Positions 13,219 to 29,960 of a DNA stretch of 64,000 nt are shown piece after piece. This DNA is from Chrysomallon squamiferum (lineage: Eukaryota > Mollusca > Gastropoda > Neomphalida > Peltospiridae), in assembly GCA_012295275.1 (NCBI GenBank), contig CM022672.1, positions 29,364,972 to 29,428,971 of the forward strand, written 5' to 3'. Under the pieces are notes generated by a model that did no database searches, was not told the DNA's origin, and saw nothing but the letters and a program-made list of their open reading frames with translations. Each line of letters opens with the position of its first letter. Position 1 is the stretch's first letter. Made by a program: the position numbers and the translations under genes.

Positions 13219-13482
13219 AACAATAATAATAATAATAATAAATAAATAAATAATAATAATAATAATGGAATTATTATAAATAAATAAATAAATCTGACCA
13301 TCTGATAATGAACTTTTTAAAAAGGTTTTTATTTATTTATTTATTTATTTATTTAGCTCATTTGTGTGATATAAGATTTATGTAAAAATATATATTAATC
13401 ATCCACGAGTTTCTGTGAACGGGTTTCTTTTACATGGAAATAATTATTTTTATTTTATAACAACAACAACAATAACAACAAC

Positions 13483-13578
<96 letters not shown>

Positions 13579-13580
13579 TT
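12919..13580. repeat. Tandem duplication (period 292 bp) embedded in AAT/AAAT/AAC microsatellites
   Basis: Two copies of a compound block occur. Landmark CTGATCATCTGATAATGA at 13002 recurs as CTGACCATCTGATAATGA at 13294. TTTGTGTGATATAAGATTTA and GTGAACGGGTTTCTTTTACA also recur at the same spacing. Each copy ends in an (AAC)n then (AAT)n run, so microsatellite and unique sequence were duplicated together. The second copy ends in an (AAT)n-(ATT)n inverted run near 13487-13563. Confidence 0.85.
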
Positions 13581-14495
13581 TAAATAACACTTTATTACGT
13601 TTATTTGATATCAGAGTTTCAAATATTATTTTGTTTTAATTAAAATTTATTCTACCATCCCCTTTTAACATTTCAGTTATAATGAAGGTATGAGAGGAAT
13701 CTGGTATTTAATATTTCGAATCAGTTCTAGGGATTTTTGACATTTATCTTCTCATAAATATCAAGGCATATGTCGAATTTTTCGTAAATATATTCTAGGA
13801 CGAAGAACAGATTTTGCAAAAGCGCTCATTAAACTCGGCCGCGTTGACTTATAGTTCGTAGGATCGATGCATACAGGAGGCCCAGTGATTATTTATCATC
13901 CAAGCCGGTGCATATTGCCATGTTTATACAGTTTCTGGGAACGTCTACATAAAATTCTTTATTTTGCTAATCAAGAAAGAGTAAGTCACTGCATGGCGGT
14001 TTTCTATTCTCGTTATCTAAATTTATTTATTGACATCAAATAAATAACATCAAATACAAATAAACGTTAAAAGGATTTTTTTCTTATTTTTTTTTTTCTG
14101 TTTTATATAAAATATTTCTTCCTTTTAGAAGAGTTAACCAAACGAGCTGCACTCGATAAAATCAATTCACCCATGAATTAATTTACGACGCACCTAGTGA
14201 CATATGCACGTAACAATGATATGTGACATTTTTGTCCTTGCCTCGGTCTTTTGAATGTAGCTAGGTGAATTAAGCTTTAATTATTAATCTATTATGAACT
14301 TTTAAATTAAGCAAGAGTTATAGACTTTCCCACCCATCGTTTTTTTTACCTCAGATATTTGGGAACAAAAGTCAGGTCATAGTTTGAAAACATTATTTTA
14401 TTTTTTAGTTTTTAATTTTTTATATATATATATATATATATACTTGAAGTCAACGTATGTTAGTGTCTGTCATTCAGCCTTTCAATCTTTTTGAG

Positions 14496-14526
<31 letters not shown>

Positions 14527-14829
14527 GTTATTGTTGTTGCTGTTGTTGTTGATAATAATGTTGTGTGCTTAATTGATAACAACTGAAGTTAATGACAAAT
14601 CCTTCAGAACGAAAGAAAAAAGATGAAGAAGGAAAACAAAACTGAGAGTATATAAAAACTACAGCAATTAACATTGTATTATTATATGTATTAAGTGTAT
14701 ATTCGAAAAAAAAATCTTATGTTAAATTATCAAATATATATTAAACTCTGTAATTTTTCATCCTTCAAATAGAATAGAAAAGAGGAAGATAGAAAAATTA
14801 TAAAATAAGATGACAGAAAAAAATTGCTT

Positions 14830-14869
<40 letters not shown>

Positions 14870-14878
14870 CGCACACAG
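14830..14878. repeat. (CA)n microsatellite
   Basis: CA repeat with one AAAC interruption and a GC near its end. Peptides read through it are low complexity and not genes. Confidence 0.9.
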
Positions 14879-15100
14879 TGATACATGTCTTTAACCTCAC
14901 CCGAATAAACGGTCACTTACAATGTGCGGATACTTTTCCGAGTCCCTGTTGTTTTCACTGGATATGTTCCTTAGATCAGCGGACAGCATTTTTTTTATTA
15001 TTATTATATTATTAAATGGGCAGTCATACCGATTTGGATTTGTTTCCTCCAAAATAAATAAGTTTACTGTACAGCAGCTTTACAGGATATTTTAAAAAAG

Positions 15101-15202
15101 ATGGCGTCGTCTATTTCGGGTACATGCAGGGGGTGTTGTTTTCGTGTAATAACTGCAATCGCCAAACATTTGCTCGCTAATCGTGCGAGTTCAACCCATT
15201 TG
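15101..15202 (+). CDS. Putative first exon, unrecognised (MASSISGTCRGCC...)
   Basis: ATG at 15101 follows AAAAAAG and is followed by GCG, a strong animal start context, within a CpG-richer patch (about 15090-15340) that stands out from AT-rich surroundings. The frame stays open for 34 codons and meets GTAGGTGA, a plausible donor, at 15203. Without splicing it stops at about 15260. It is incompatible in phase with the exon at 19639. It may be an alternative start, a second gene's first exon or a chance frame. No domain is recognised. Confidence 0.25.
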
Positions 15203-15296
15203 GTAGGTGATTTTGATAATTCAATAATTCAACGTCATTCCATACATAGTTGTGTTTTATAAACATCTCGTCTTAACGGATTTTGTGGTCGAAAAG

Positions 15297-19701
<4,405 letters not shown>

Positions 19702-20192
19702 GTAAGTAAAGTAGAAATGGAACTGGGAAAGAAATAATAATATGTATTTAGCTTTAGAGTGATGGTGAATTTGGTAAATTATTAACTTATGTTCCTAACT
19801 GGACAGGAGCACGTGTCTGCAAATCATAGTCGCCATGGCAACCTTCAACTTCAATTTGCTGCAGGGTTTTAGGAAATGAAACAGAGATACAGAAAAAGAA
19901 AAAAGAAATTGGTATGGTTTGTTTGCGAGTGTGTGTACATGCTTTTTTGCATTCTTTTCTTTCTCTTAGTATTAGTATCTAAGTACGTATGTATATAATA
20001 GTGCTTTTATTCCTGTATGTATACGAGTGTGAACATATATTTTTTCTTTGTGTTTTGTGTGTACGTTTGTTTGTATCTGTGTTTGTGTGTGTGTGTCTGT
20101 GCGAATAAGAAAATAAGCATCGTTAAAAATTAGTTATGTATTTGCTCGAGTAAATTTAAAATACAGCCCAGATATTTGAAGTTAAAAAAAAA

Positions 20193-20249
<57 letters not shown>

Positions 20250-20410
20250 TTAATAATTAGAATAATAATAAAACATAAATATGTGAGAAAAAAAGAATAA
20301 AAAGAAAGTAGTATCTCTTTTTTAAAATTTAAAACTTCAATATGTACAGAAGAATTTAGTCCGAGTGTATATGTAAGTATTTTTGTTTGTGTCGGAGTGT
20401 TCCTATGTAT

Positions 20411-20449
<39 letters not shown>

Positions 20450-20759
20450 ATCCATGCGTGGTTACTCAAGTGAGGACGTGTGCGTTTTGTTTTCATGAAC
20501 GCCTAAGCTGGGCGCGAGATTAGTTCTTCCGAGTGCAACCTGTCAGACTCTTCCAGTTCTAGCCACGCTTTGTCCTGTCACTGACAAAGTATTTATACAT
20601 GTGATATAAGACTATTCTAAGTTAAGCGGGATATATTTATATCTTAAATATCTAGCATTTCAGCAAAAATAATCTTATATATTAAACTTTCTATAAACAA
20701 GAACTGCAGTTTATCATATGAAATTAAATAAATAAAAAATAAATAAATAAATAAATATA

Positions 20760-20791
<32 letters not shown>

Positions 20792-20967
20792 CTTTTTAAA
20801 TACTAATACTTGCTTCCTATTTATAATTCGGCTACGCTCTTAGTTTAAACTGTGTCCACTGTTAAAAGGTTATTACAGGATAGTTGATACAGGATGAACA
20901 GCAATAGAAGAGATCAAGTTTAAATAGTTTTTTCCTAAATTAGTCGAACACAATTCAGTGTGCACTG
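19702..20967. other. Noncoding: intron of plus-strand gene / 3' flank of receptor gene
   Basis: No coding exon is supported. Microsatellites are (AAT)n at about 20199-20248 and (GT)n at about 20411-20446. A more GC-balanced stretch at 20460-20600 has no long frame and may belong to the 3' UTR of the minus-strand receptor. Confidence 0.4.
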
Positions 20968-22140
20968 TCAGCTTGTGTTGCTTCGCTTTCTAGGAAATCT
21001 GAAAAACGATTTTATTTTTTCCTTCTGAGCACGAGACAGTTGCCATAGTGAGAACACCACTGGAAGAAAGCACGACGAAAGAAAGCCAACGAACAAAAAC
21101 ACAATGTGAAGGACGTCTTTGTAATCCTCTCGCGCCACGGGGAACGGACCATCAGGCGACCACGTGACTGTAAAGAACGTCAGAAACGGCAACCACAACA
21201 CGGCAAACTGTATGGTTATCAAAACTAAATATTTGTTTATTCGTTGCTCCTTCGTCCGGTCTCTTTCACTTCCTGTTGTTCCAGTCTGGCGCTCACCTGT
21301 TGATAATAATGTGGCTTCGGTCGTGTTGGTGTTGGCTGATCTGTCGTTTGTGTTAGCAGACTCGTTTAAATTTTGGTTTTCTGCTTCCTCTTCACCAAAA
21401 GTGATATTTAAGGGAAGATTATTGACATGGCCTGGGCTGGCTTTTTTGTCTTTTGACTTGAGTATTATGATGAAAAAGTTGATGGACGTGATGATCAAAG
21501 GTAGCAAAAACATGATCACATACATCGCTGGTACCAAATGTGCCATTTTCGTCTGGCTATTTTCTTTAAGCATGCACAATCCTAAACCTTGATATTTCGG
21601 CCCGAGGTGTTCTGAAATGTTGATCGCTTTGACGTAAACAATAAAAGGTGTAGTCACACATACTGCGGTCGCCCAGGCCAGAAGCGAACACAAAAGCCAG
21701 ACCCAAAATGGAACTGGAACGCGAATTCGAACAAACACCCAGAGTCGAACAAGGCTGGCGGCTAGGAGCATGAGACTGGTAACACAAATGGGACACCAGA
21801 GCAGCATGGGCAGAATGGAACACATGGCCGGACCGAAATGCCAGTTGTAAAGGAAAATTTGTATGACGCTTGCTGGAATAACAACGATGCATCTTATGAC
21901 CTCACAAGTGGCGATATTTCCAACAATAAAGAAGGTGCTGTCGTTGTATAGCTTCTGCCGAACGATTACGACGATGATGGAGATGTTGCCGATGATGCCG
22001 ATGACGGCAGCTATTGAAAAGAGCCCAGCAAAAAGTGGGAGGAGGCAGTGAATTGAAGGTCTTAGGCTGAGTTGCGAGAAATCTTCAGTTTCACTATTAG
22101 CTGCTTGCCAACGAGTCAGAATGTTGTTCACGTCCGCCAT
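20968..22140 (-). CDS. Class A (rhodopsin-like) GPCR, divergent orphan, single exon
   Basis: A 390-aa seven-helix receptor with no intron in its coding region. The start is ATG at 22140-22138 in the strong context AATAAGATGGCG; the frame extends upstream but has no earlier ATG. Visible elements: short acidic N terminus; TM1 with GNISIIVVIV (conserved GN); TM2 FFIVGNIATCE, where the usual Asp is Glu; TM3 preceded by FGPAMC (disulphide Cys); TM3 end LVRLW in place of DRY, with only the Arg kept; a second extracellular Cys in LGLCMLK; TM5 with FLLPL; a long hydrophilic third intracellular loop rich in Asn/Thr/Glu; TM6 LWLPF keeping W and P of CWxP; TM7 LPVVF in place of NPxxY. The tail is short and basic. 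Peptide-receptor-like overall but no subfamily is recognised. The changed motifs are consistent with an atypical or lineage-specific receptor. Confidence 0.88.
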   Translation of the reverse strand: MADVNNILTRWQAANSETEDFSQLSLRPSIHCLLPLFAGLFSIAAVIGIIGNISIIVVIVRQKLYNDSTFFIVGNIATCEVIRCIVVIPASVIQIFLYNWHFGPAMCSILPMLLWCPICVTSLMLLAASLVRLWVFVRIRVPVPFWVWLLCSLLAWATAVCVTTPFIVYVKAINISEHLGPKYQGLGLCMLKENSQTKMAHLVPAMYVIMFLLPLIITSINFFIIILKSKDKKASPGHVNNLPLNITFGEEEAENQNLNESANTNDRSANTNTTEATLLSTGERQTGTTGSERDRTKEQRINKYLVLITIQFAVLWLPFLTFFTVTWSPDGPFPVAREDYKDVLHIVFLFVGFLSSCFLPVVFSLWQLSRAQKEKIKSFFRFPRKRSNTS

Positions 22141-23228
22141 CTTATTTAGAATAACCAAAATGCTTTTCCCGTTCCAGAGTATACGTAAAACATTAGTCCG
22201 AAGAGTTTCCTTGAATTAATTTAGGTTATCAAAGTAAGCTAGACGAGAAATCACCACAGGCAGTAAAGTAATCACGTTTTATAACAAATAATCACTACAC
22301 AGCACAAATAACCTCACTTATCACGGCTAGAAATGTGTAGAATTACGTGGAATTGCACAGAATTAGGTTCTGATTTGATGTCGTAAATGTCACGTCATCA
22401 TTTACTGTCTAACACATTGTTATGTTGTGGTGAATCGTAGAATTATTACAGAAAATTGAAATCATCCGGTCATTTTGTTTGGTTCTTGTCTTGTAAAATA
22501 GTCATGGTAGATTTTGAAAATTTTCGCTGAGAACCATTCTGTAAATAAATAACACATAAAATCAGTATTACATAAAATAAACGAATCGAAATAAATAAGC
22601 AAAAATATTAATCAAATAAATAAAATTACAAACACAAAGAAAATTTTATAAATGAAATAAATAAAATCAGAACTTAATTAAAAGAAAGAAATGTCCACAA
22701 TTAACAAAAAAATAAATAAATAAATAATGGTAAAATATTTGTAAAGTAAACGAATCAAAATAAAATTTACTAAATAAATAGAATTATCTAAATAAAAAAT
22801 AAATAAATTTCTCTCTGTAATAACAGGGGACAATATAAAATAGAAAAATGTTTAACAAACCGGAAACAGATCATTTTCCGCATTCCGTGTCTCGATAATT
22901 CTGGATAATTGAGTAAATAGGCGTTGTTAGGAAATAGTTTATTTAGCTTGACTTTTATTTTGTTATATTTTATTTTCTTACATACCAACTTATTTTTATA
23001 TCATTTACCATTTAATTAAATTTAAATTATGGATATGTGAACAATTTTTTAATTATTTTTATTTTTATTTTTTCATTTAAATTACAGTATACAGAAAATG
23101 ATTTTAAATATGTCCAAAGACCGGTATATATACATACAAAAGATCCATCTCTGCTATTTAGTACGACCACTTATTAAAATGGACGAAATCCACTTTCATC
23201 TGAGCATCAAACACACCATAAAATTAAA

Positions 23229-23326
<98 letters not shown>

Positions 23327-24423
23327 TTTTCGAACAAAAGCTAGGTTACAGACGTTACGTTCTGTTTCACATCTAGTTAAACTGGCCCCTTTAGATGATT
23401 TTTCCCTATAGAATTTAAAGGCGTCGAGGCACAGTAGTGTGTTAACGTTTACGTAACAACAGAACTACTACAGTTTAAACTGAGGTTTCGAGTTACGCGA
23501 TAACAAAATAAGATAACACCTTAACTTGACTGCTGTTTGACGGGTACCTGCAGCTGGCCCAGTGCAGAGGCAGTGATGTATTATGTATGGTTTATATTAA
23601 CATTCATCTTTTTTCAACATGAGAAGCGAACTGTAACAGTAAAGATAATGCTGCTTAAACATCTTCTTTAATTGTTAATATGTAATTCATACCACCATAG
23701 AGATAATAACATAAAAACTAAGAACACTCCCACGTGCACCGAGTGAAAACATAACAGTACCATTGAATATTAATTTGTTATTGTTGATATTGCTGTTGTT
23801 GTTCTTGTTGTTTTTTTAATTATTTATTTATGTATTATTGTCGTTGTTGTTGTTGTTTTTATTGTTATTATTGTTGTTATATAGTTATTCGTTTGAAATA
23901 AAATTTACATAGAGATAAAGAATGATTAATAAATGAAATATCTTTGCCCTCAATTTGAGAATAAATTACAGTTTATTATTATAAATACTATACATAAATG
24001 TCTTTTTCTTATATATAATTAATAATAATTGATGAAAAAGATGATGATAAAATAATAACAATCAATAATACTGCATTTTTAAAATAAAAACAGACAATAC
24101 TTTGTATAAAAGTATTTATTTTATTAAAATATACTGCGTAAATGAATATTTTAACTTTTAACAGCCCGTTTAACAAAACCAGACAAACCTAAATGTTTTA
24201 AAAGAATATTCCCGAAGGAACCGATAAAACTTAACAACCGAAACTAATAGCTCTAGTCACGTGATTTGTTCTGTAGCGGATTCTCTCTTCCTAAAATGAC
24301 AGTTTTTATCAAAAAACTTTAAGAAATTAAAAATTTATATATATCTCTTTGTGTTGCATTTCAGTTCGTTAACGTTAATATTAGAAATATAATCTATCAC
24401 AAAGTGATTTGATTAAATCTTAC
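22141..24423. other. Upstream region / possible 5' intron of the receptor gene
   Basis: AT-rich DNA without a convincing coding exon. On the minus strand TTTCTCGTCTAG at about 22228 is a usable acceptor 80-100 bp before the receptor ATG. It contains the (CT)n tract at 23231-23320. Confidence 0.35.
23231..23320. repeat. (CT)45 microsatellite
   Basis: A perfect 90-bp TC/CT run. The Leu-Ser repeat peptide read through it is an artefact. Confidence 0.97.
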
Positions 24424-24680
24424 CTTCTTTTGAAGATAATTCTGCAGCTTCCGGAAAACAAGCGTTCTGCAGACTCGGCGAGCTCTGTTTCGGCTGCGGG
24501 TAACCAGGAATAGTAAAACAACTAATTCGCGTGCTGCATGGAAAGCGATACTTGTACAGCTAGCAGAGGTTAAAAGCCACGTGCGTATGTTTAACGCAGA
24601 CAGACGAGTTAGCGCGCGTGCACCACTGTGATACCGCTTCAGGGAGGCAGCGACTGACTTCAAACAGTTCCAGCATCACA
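24424..24680 (-). other. Candidate noncoding 5' exon (minus strand), possibly of the receptor gene
   Basis: A GC-richer block with several CpGs (about 24430-24660) ends, on the minus strand, at CAAAAGAAG|GTAAGA with the intron starting at 24423, a near-consensus donor. The long open frame through it has no in-frame ATG, so it is better read as 5' UTR than coding. The nearest minus-strand coding start downstream is the receptor at 22140, and a plausible acceptor lies near 22228. The transcription start is not defined and the upstream limit given is approximate. Confidence 0.35.
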
Positions 24681-24968
24681 CTACTTAGATGTGGTTTCTG
24701 AGATCTTTCTTTTTCTTTCTTTCTTTCTTTTTTCTTTCTTACTTTCTTTCGTTCTTTTTTTTTTTTTTCATCATCTTTTAAGTTGCTTTTTTACTTTTCT
24801 TTACTTTTGCTTTGATGGCTTTCTTTGGTTATTTTGTTATTCATTATTTTTGTTATTGCTGTTCCTTTCATATATTTACCTCTTTTCTTTCTTATTTTTT
24901 TCTTTTGTCACTTTGTTTCTTTTTTCTTTTTTTCTACAACACCTACTAAATAAATAAATAAATAATAC

Positions 24969-24983
24969 TGTGTGTGTGTGTGT

Positions 24984-25026
<43 letters not shown>
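24969..25026. repeat. (TG)n-TAC-(AC)n palindromic microsatellite
   Basis: TG repeats run straight into AC repeats, so the 5' half pairs with part of the 3' half. Confidence 0.95.
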
Positions 25027-25027
<1 letters not shown>

Positions 25028-25470
25028 TATTTGTGTTGGACGATTTGTCATCGCTACTTGCCATACGGTGAACTAAACTTTTGGAGATTATCATAAAGAG
25101 ATCTTTAACATCCACCACACTCTCGATCTTTTAAAAGTACATCCAGCCTGTTTTGATAAAGCAATCACGGGACACTGGTTGGACGGGAAATCGCTTGATC
25201 TTTACGTTGAAAGCCAGCTGCAGGTATTTGCTGTAATACCAGGTTTGAGGTATTATTCCTATCTATCATGTGTCAAGCAGTTTTTCTTCTTTTTCTTTCA
25301 CGTCTACGTACACAGCCGCTGTTACTGATTATCATCAAAAGATATTTGCAGTTTGTCAACGAGATGAATGTACATACCACTGTCTATCACACAAACGTAC
25401 AGATCTGGTTTTAGTAATTAGCTACGGGTTGGTTACGGAGAGCCACCTCTAGAACGTGTGCCCTATTTTG

Positions 25471-25932
<462 letters not shown>

Positions 25933-25944
25933 TTCTGACATCTC

Positions 25945-26035
25945 CTGAGGCTGGATGTAGCTTAGTGATAGAGTTGTAGCAAGAGGTGTGCTTGTTCGCG
26001 GCTGTCACTGAACAAGGGCTGTGGTATGTATTTGC
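25945..26035 (+). mobile_element. tRNA-like SINE head or tRNA relic
   Basis: Beside the GA tract, GGATGTAGCTTAGTGATAGAG resembles an A box as in tRNA-derived SINEs (TRGCNNAGTGGTAGAG type), and TGCTTGTTCGCGGCTG about 30 bp on could be a decayed B box. No cloverleaf closes, so it is not a working tRNA gene. Short relic; extent uncertain. Confidence 0.4.
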
Positions 26036-26279
26036 TCTGTGTAATTATTAGTACTTAACAACAACAACAAAACAGATTTGCCCGTTGAACAGCTAAAGTG
26101 GGTTGTCTGTCTTGTTATATCTGTAATTCTTAACGGTATATTAAAAATGAGTGCGTAGTTGCGTAACAAAATTCTTTCTTCTGACTAAATATTGCACAGC
26201 AACAATAATAATGTATTTGGTTTTGTTTGCCCACTATAATACACTGTTAAAATATCGGTATAAAAACCTCATTGGTAGA

Positions 26280-26560
26280 GCAATAGTAATGGTGATAGTA
26301 GTAGCAGTAGTAAGATATAGTAGAAGTAGTCGTAGCTATAGTACAGTAGTAATAACAACAGCAGCAGTACTAGTATCAGCAACCGCGGAAATAGCTGTAG
26401 TAGCATCAGCATTTGTGATGGCATTAATAATAATAGCAGTAGTAGTAATAATAGCAGTAGTAGTAGTAATTGTAGTAGTAGCAGGAGTGGAGAGAAAATA
26501 GCAGGATCATTATCATCATCAGCAGAAGTGATAGTAGTAGTAATAATAATATGAAGATGA
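26280..26560. repeat. Degenerate AGT/AGC/AAT triplet region
   Basis: Imperfect triplet repeats on the plus strand, open in several frames (Val/Ala-rich one way, Leu-rich the other). Compositional artefact, not a gene. Confidence 0.8.
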
Positions 26561-26699
26561 TGATGCTGATGATGATAGGCATTCATGAAGCACAAACTGG
26601 CATTGTTAATTAATAATAATAACAATATTATTAATAATGATGATGACGACGATAATAATGAGGCCGAAGAAAAGAATAATACAGAAAAATAACACAGTG

Positions 26700-28610
26700 G
26701 CCGATGTTAAAAGTAGCCACACAGACTGATCCTACTGATATCACGCTTCAACCTGGCTGATTTCAAATCAATTGTAGTTACTTCTTTCAGCGAAAAATCA
26801 TAAACAGATATGTAGTTGTCTGTGACTGTGTGTGTGTGTGTTGGTTGGTTGGTTGTACGTGCCTACATGCATGGATCTGATACATAATACATGTAGCTAA
26901 AAACTCGACATTATTTACGTATTACTATTATTATTATTGTATTATACAACGACAGACACTTTGTTAATACATAAATCGGGAATTTTTATCTTTCACAAAG
27001 AGCCCTTTTATAAAATTAAATTTGTGAATGTAAACCTGCAATATGAAAGACACTTTCTTCGTAGTTGCTAAAACCATCCATGCTTAGATTACAAAGAAAA
27101 ATAACATATTTAATGTATAATATCTATTCAGATTTTCAGTATGTATTCACGTATTGAAATAATGTGACAGAAAGCAACTACGCAGATTTGTGAATCACTG
27201 AAGTGAGACGAATATGGTCTTAACAGCATGGATTGAAATAAATGTTTAAACATCAGACATCTGCTGTATAATCAATAAATCAGAAATAAGATTTAAAAAG
27301 AATATCATAAATAATGTGCAAATATTTTTAAAATTATTTATTTATTTATTTATTTTAAAGATGTATAAATATAAAAATACATTTACATCTTGATGTCGCT
27401 ACTTTTCTGTAGTTGTGACGTCATCACTTCAAAGGCTGACCGATTTGGTCTAAACTTTAAATTTTTCTAATTCTTCGTTCTCCAGTCCATGTGTACGCTG
27501 ACGTCACAACTCAGCTATGTAGAGTTAAATAGGACACACACAAAAAATAAAGAGTGAGAATTAATTCTCTAACAGAATATCAATTTTCAAGAAGTGCAGA
27601 ATAAAATCGGCGTCTGTGTTTTACAATGAGGAAAAATAATAATAATAATAATAAATAAATAAATAAATAAATAATAATAATAAATAAATAAATTATAATA
27701 GTAATAAATCTGCAGAATTCTGTTTGCATGGTTGGTGTTTAAAGCTTCTCCTAACAACCGAGTTAACAACACCTCTGTGTAGTTCTGCATGAGTTATGCA
27801 TACATCTCAAATGATCACGTATATGAATCAGCGAAGGAAACTGACTGTTACTGTTACTTCACTGTTTTTATGGACAACTGTGCGTGCGTGCATGTGTGAG
27901 TGTGAGAGAGACTACCGGCTCAGTAAAACACGTAAAATGATATATGGCAATAAACACTAACATTGAAATGTTAACCAAATATTATTTACTTGTTTTATTG
28001 AAACTGCCTGAAGTAAGTTATATCTAAATGTCAAAAACACGTGTTTAGTTTTGCATTTTTAATACACTTTTCTCAAGTACATTAATAATTTCTGTCGATT
28101 TTTGTGACCTCTTTAAACATAAATTTTAAAAGATATAAACGTGATTGAATTATGATCAGTGAAATAATATTGTTTTTTATACTGACAGATGACATTCAGG
28201 TGTGGATTTTATGCAAAATATTTAGAGGAAAACAAAATTATATATATATATTATCAGTTCTTCGTATTATTATTTATTTATTTATTTAGTTTGTTTTTCT
28301 TTCTTTCTTAGCAATTTCACACGATAAAAGATACTAACAACAAAAAATCGAAAAAAAGTTATTAAAAAATAGCAAAATTAACTGATATTCTTTTATTGTT
28401 AAAATTATAACTGTAGGGAAATAAAAACCTGAAGCATAGTAATAATACTAATAATAATAAAGAAAGAAAGAAAGAAAAAACATTAAAGCCTTTGTTACAC
28501 AGATTTTTTCGAAAGGTATTTGTTGACAGATCGACATCTGCCCGTAACGAAGTATAACTAACAAAATTCCAGTGGTGAGAATAATTTTCCATTTGCAACT
28601 GCTGCAAACC
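26700..28610. other. Noncoding stretch
   Basis: I see no gene. It contains short AAAT/AAT runs (27630-27690, 28270-28290) and otherwise unique AT-rich sequence. Confidence 0.4.
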
Positions 28611-28617
28611 TGACGCG

Positions 28618-29425
28618 ATTTTCGCACCGAATTTTCGTCATGATATAGAAAACACACACTCACTTAGAGGCGTGCAGACCAAACACGACTGTCGCCGCGA
28701 TTTTCACAACGATTATTGGAAATCGCCATGCTGTAGTTATGCAGACGTTTACGTCACACACATTCAATCGTGAAGTGATTTTTTTCGATCAGGATATCAC
28801 CTTGCAAGACATTCGGCAAAAAAGACATTTTTATTCAAGTACAAAAACATGAAATACTACACAACAAACCCTACCATCCTACAAAGATGACGGGGAACGG
28901 AAAACGTTACGAATCCGTATCATGTCTGTGGAAAGTAGGATAATGACTTTTCTGCTGGCCACTGTTCTGTATGTGTTACACCGGCCCACCACCGCCAAAG
29001 TCCACTGATATTCATTTTTGTTGACTTCAAAACTTCGTGAAATATGCCAAATTTTAGCGTCAAGAGTATGTATTCATGAAATCGCACTTAGAAACGCGAC
29101 GATAATGAATATTAATAAATTTTAGCGATATTCGACCGTATTAATATTTATAGAATAGGTATCATTAGGATGGTTCGGCTGTCTTGTATAGTATTCCATG
29201 TGTTTTTTTACATGAATAATTACGCCTTTCTTTTTCAAGATGACATTCAGGTCGCGAGAAATCGCCTCACGACTGAATGTGTGTGACGTCAAATTTTATA
29301 TTTAGCACGCGATTTCGCCAGCGATAACGGACAAGTATCATCAGTTTCTATTTCCAAAAATCGCGTTTGGTTTACACGCCTCCACGTGAGTTTGTTTTCT
29401 ATATCCAGGCGAAAATGTGCAAGGG
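28618..29425. mobile_element. Foldback/MITE-like element with long inverted arms
   Basis: The left arm (about 28618-28815) matches the reverse complement of 29222-29425 over most of its length. Shared ordered blocks include ATATAGAAAAC, then CACTCAC/ACTCAC, GAGGCGTG, ACCAAAC, GGAAAT, the block CACACACATTCA and TCGTGA. The middle 400 bp has no long frame. Long imperfect inverted arms around a noncoding core are typical of MITE or foldback DNA transposons. The family is not recognised, and no target-site duplication was confirmed. Confidence 0.7.
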
Positions 29426-29960
29426 ACCTTTCAAAATGTCGACTTAACGTGAAATTCAACTTATTATACAATCGAGTGTTGTACTATAGGATTACAACGC
29501 AGACCTGAACTGGATTTAGTTATTAACTTAGTGAACTGATTTCTTATGGCTTCAAAAATAATTGTCTTACATATTTCTTTAATTATGATGGACCTCACTA
29601 ATCCAGTCATCTTAGGACCAGACAGCTGATTTTCCGAACCAATTAAGCTTAGAGTGAAAAATTACAAAATAATGTACATAGCTGATACTGATACAGAGGC
29701 ATAAATGTAGTTTATACGTATCTTTATGACAAACAACTAGTTTTTCAGTGTTGATTGTTAATGTGACATGTCTACGTTTTGCAGCGTCACCAAGTGCAGG
29801 TCGCCTAACAGATATATTTAAGTTTAAAATTCCATTTGAAACAATATATTATCTGTACCTTTGAAACACCATTAACAGAAAATAAAAAAAATAATAACAA
29901 TAAGCAAAAATGAATGAAATGAAATAAATAAATAAATTAATAATAATAATAGTAATAATA

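Noticed and set aside
22141-22158. Six-codon N-terminal extension of the receptor
   Set aside because: The extension begins at TTG, not ATG; the first ATG at 22140 has a far better start context.
29289-29471. 60-codon minus-strand frame ending near the inverted-repeat element
   Set aside because: It lies mostly in the right arm of a noncoding inverted-repeat element and no domain is recognised.
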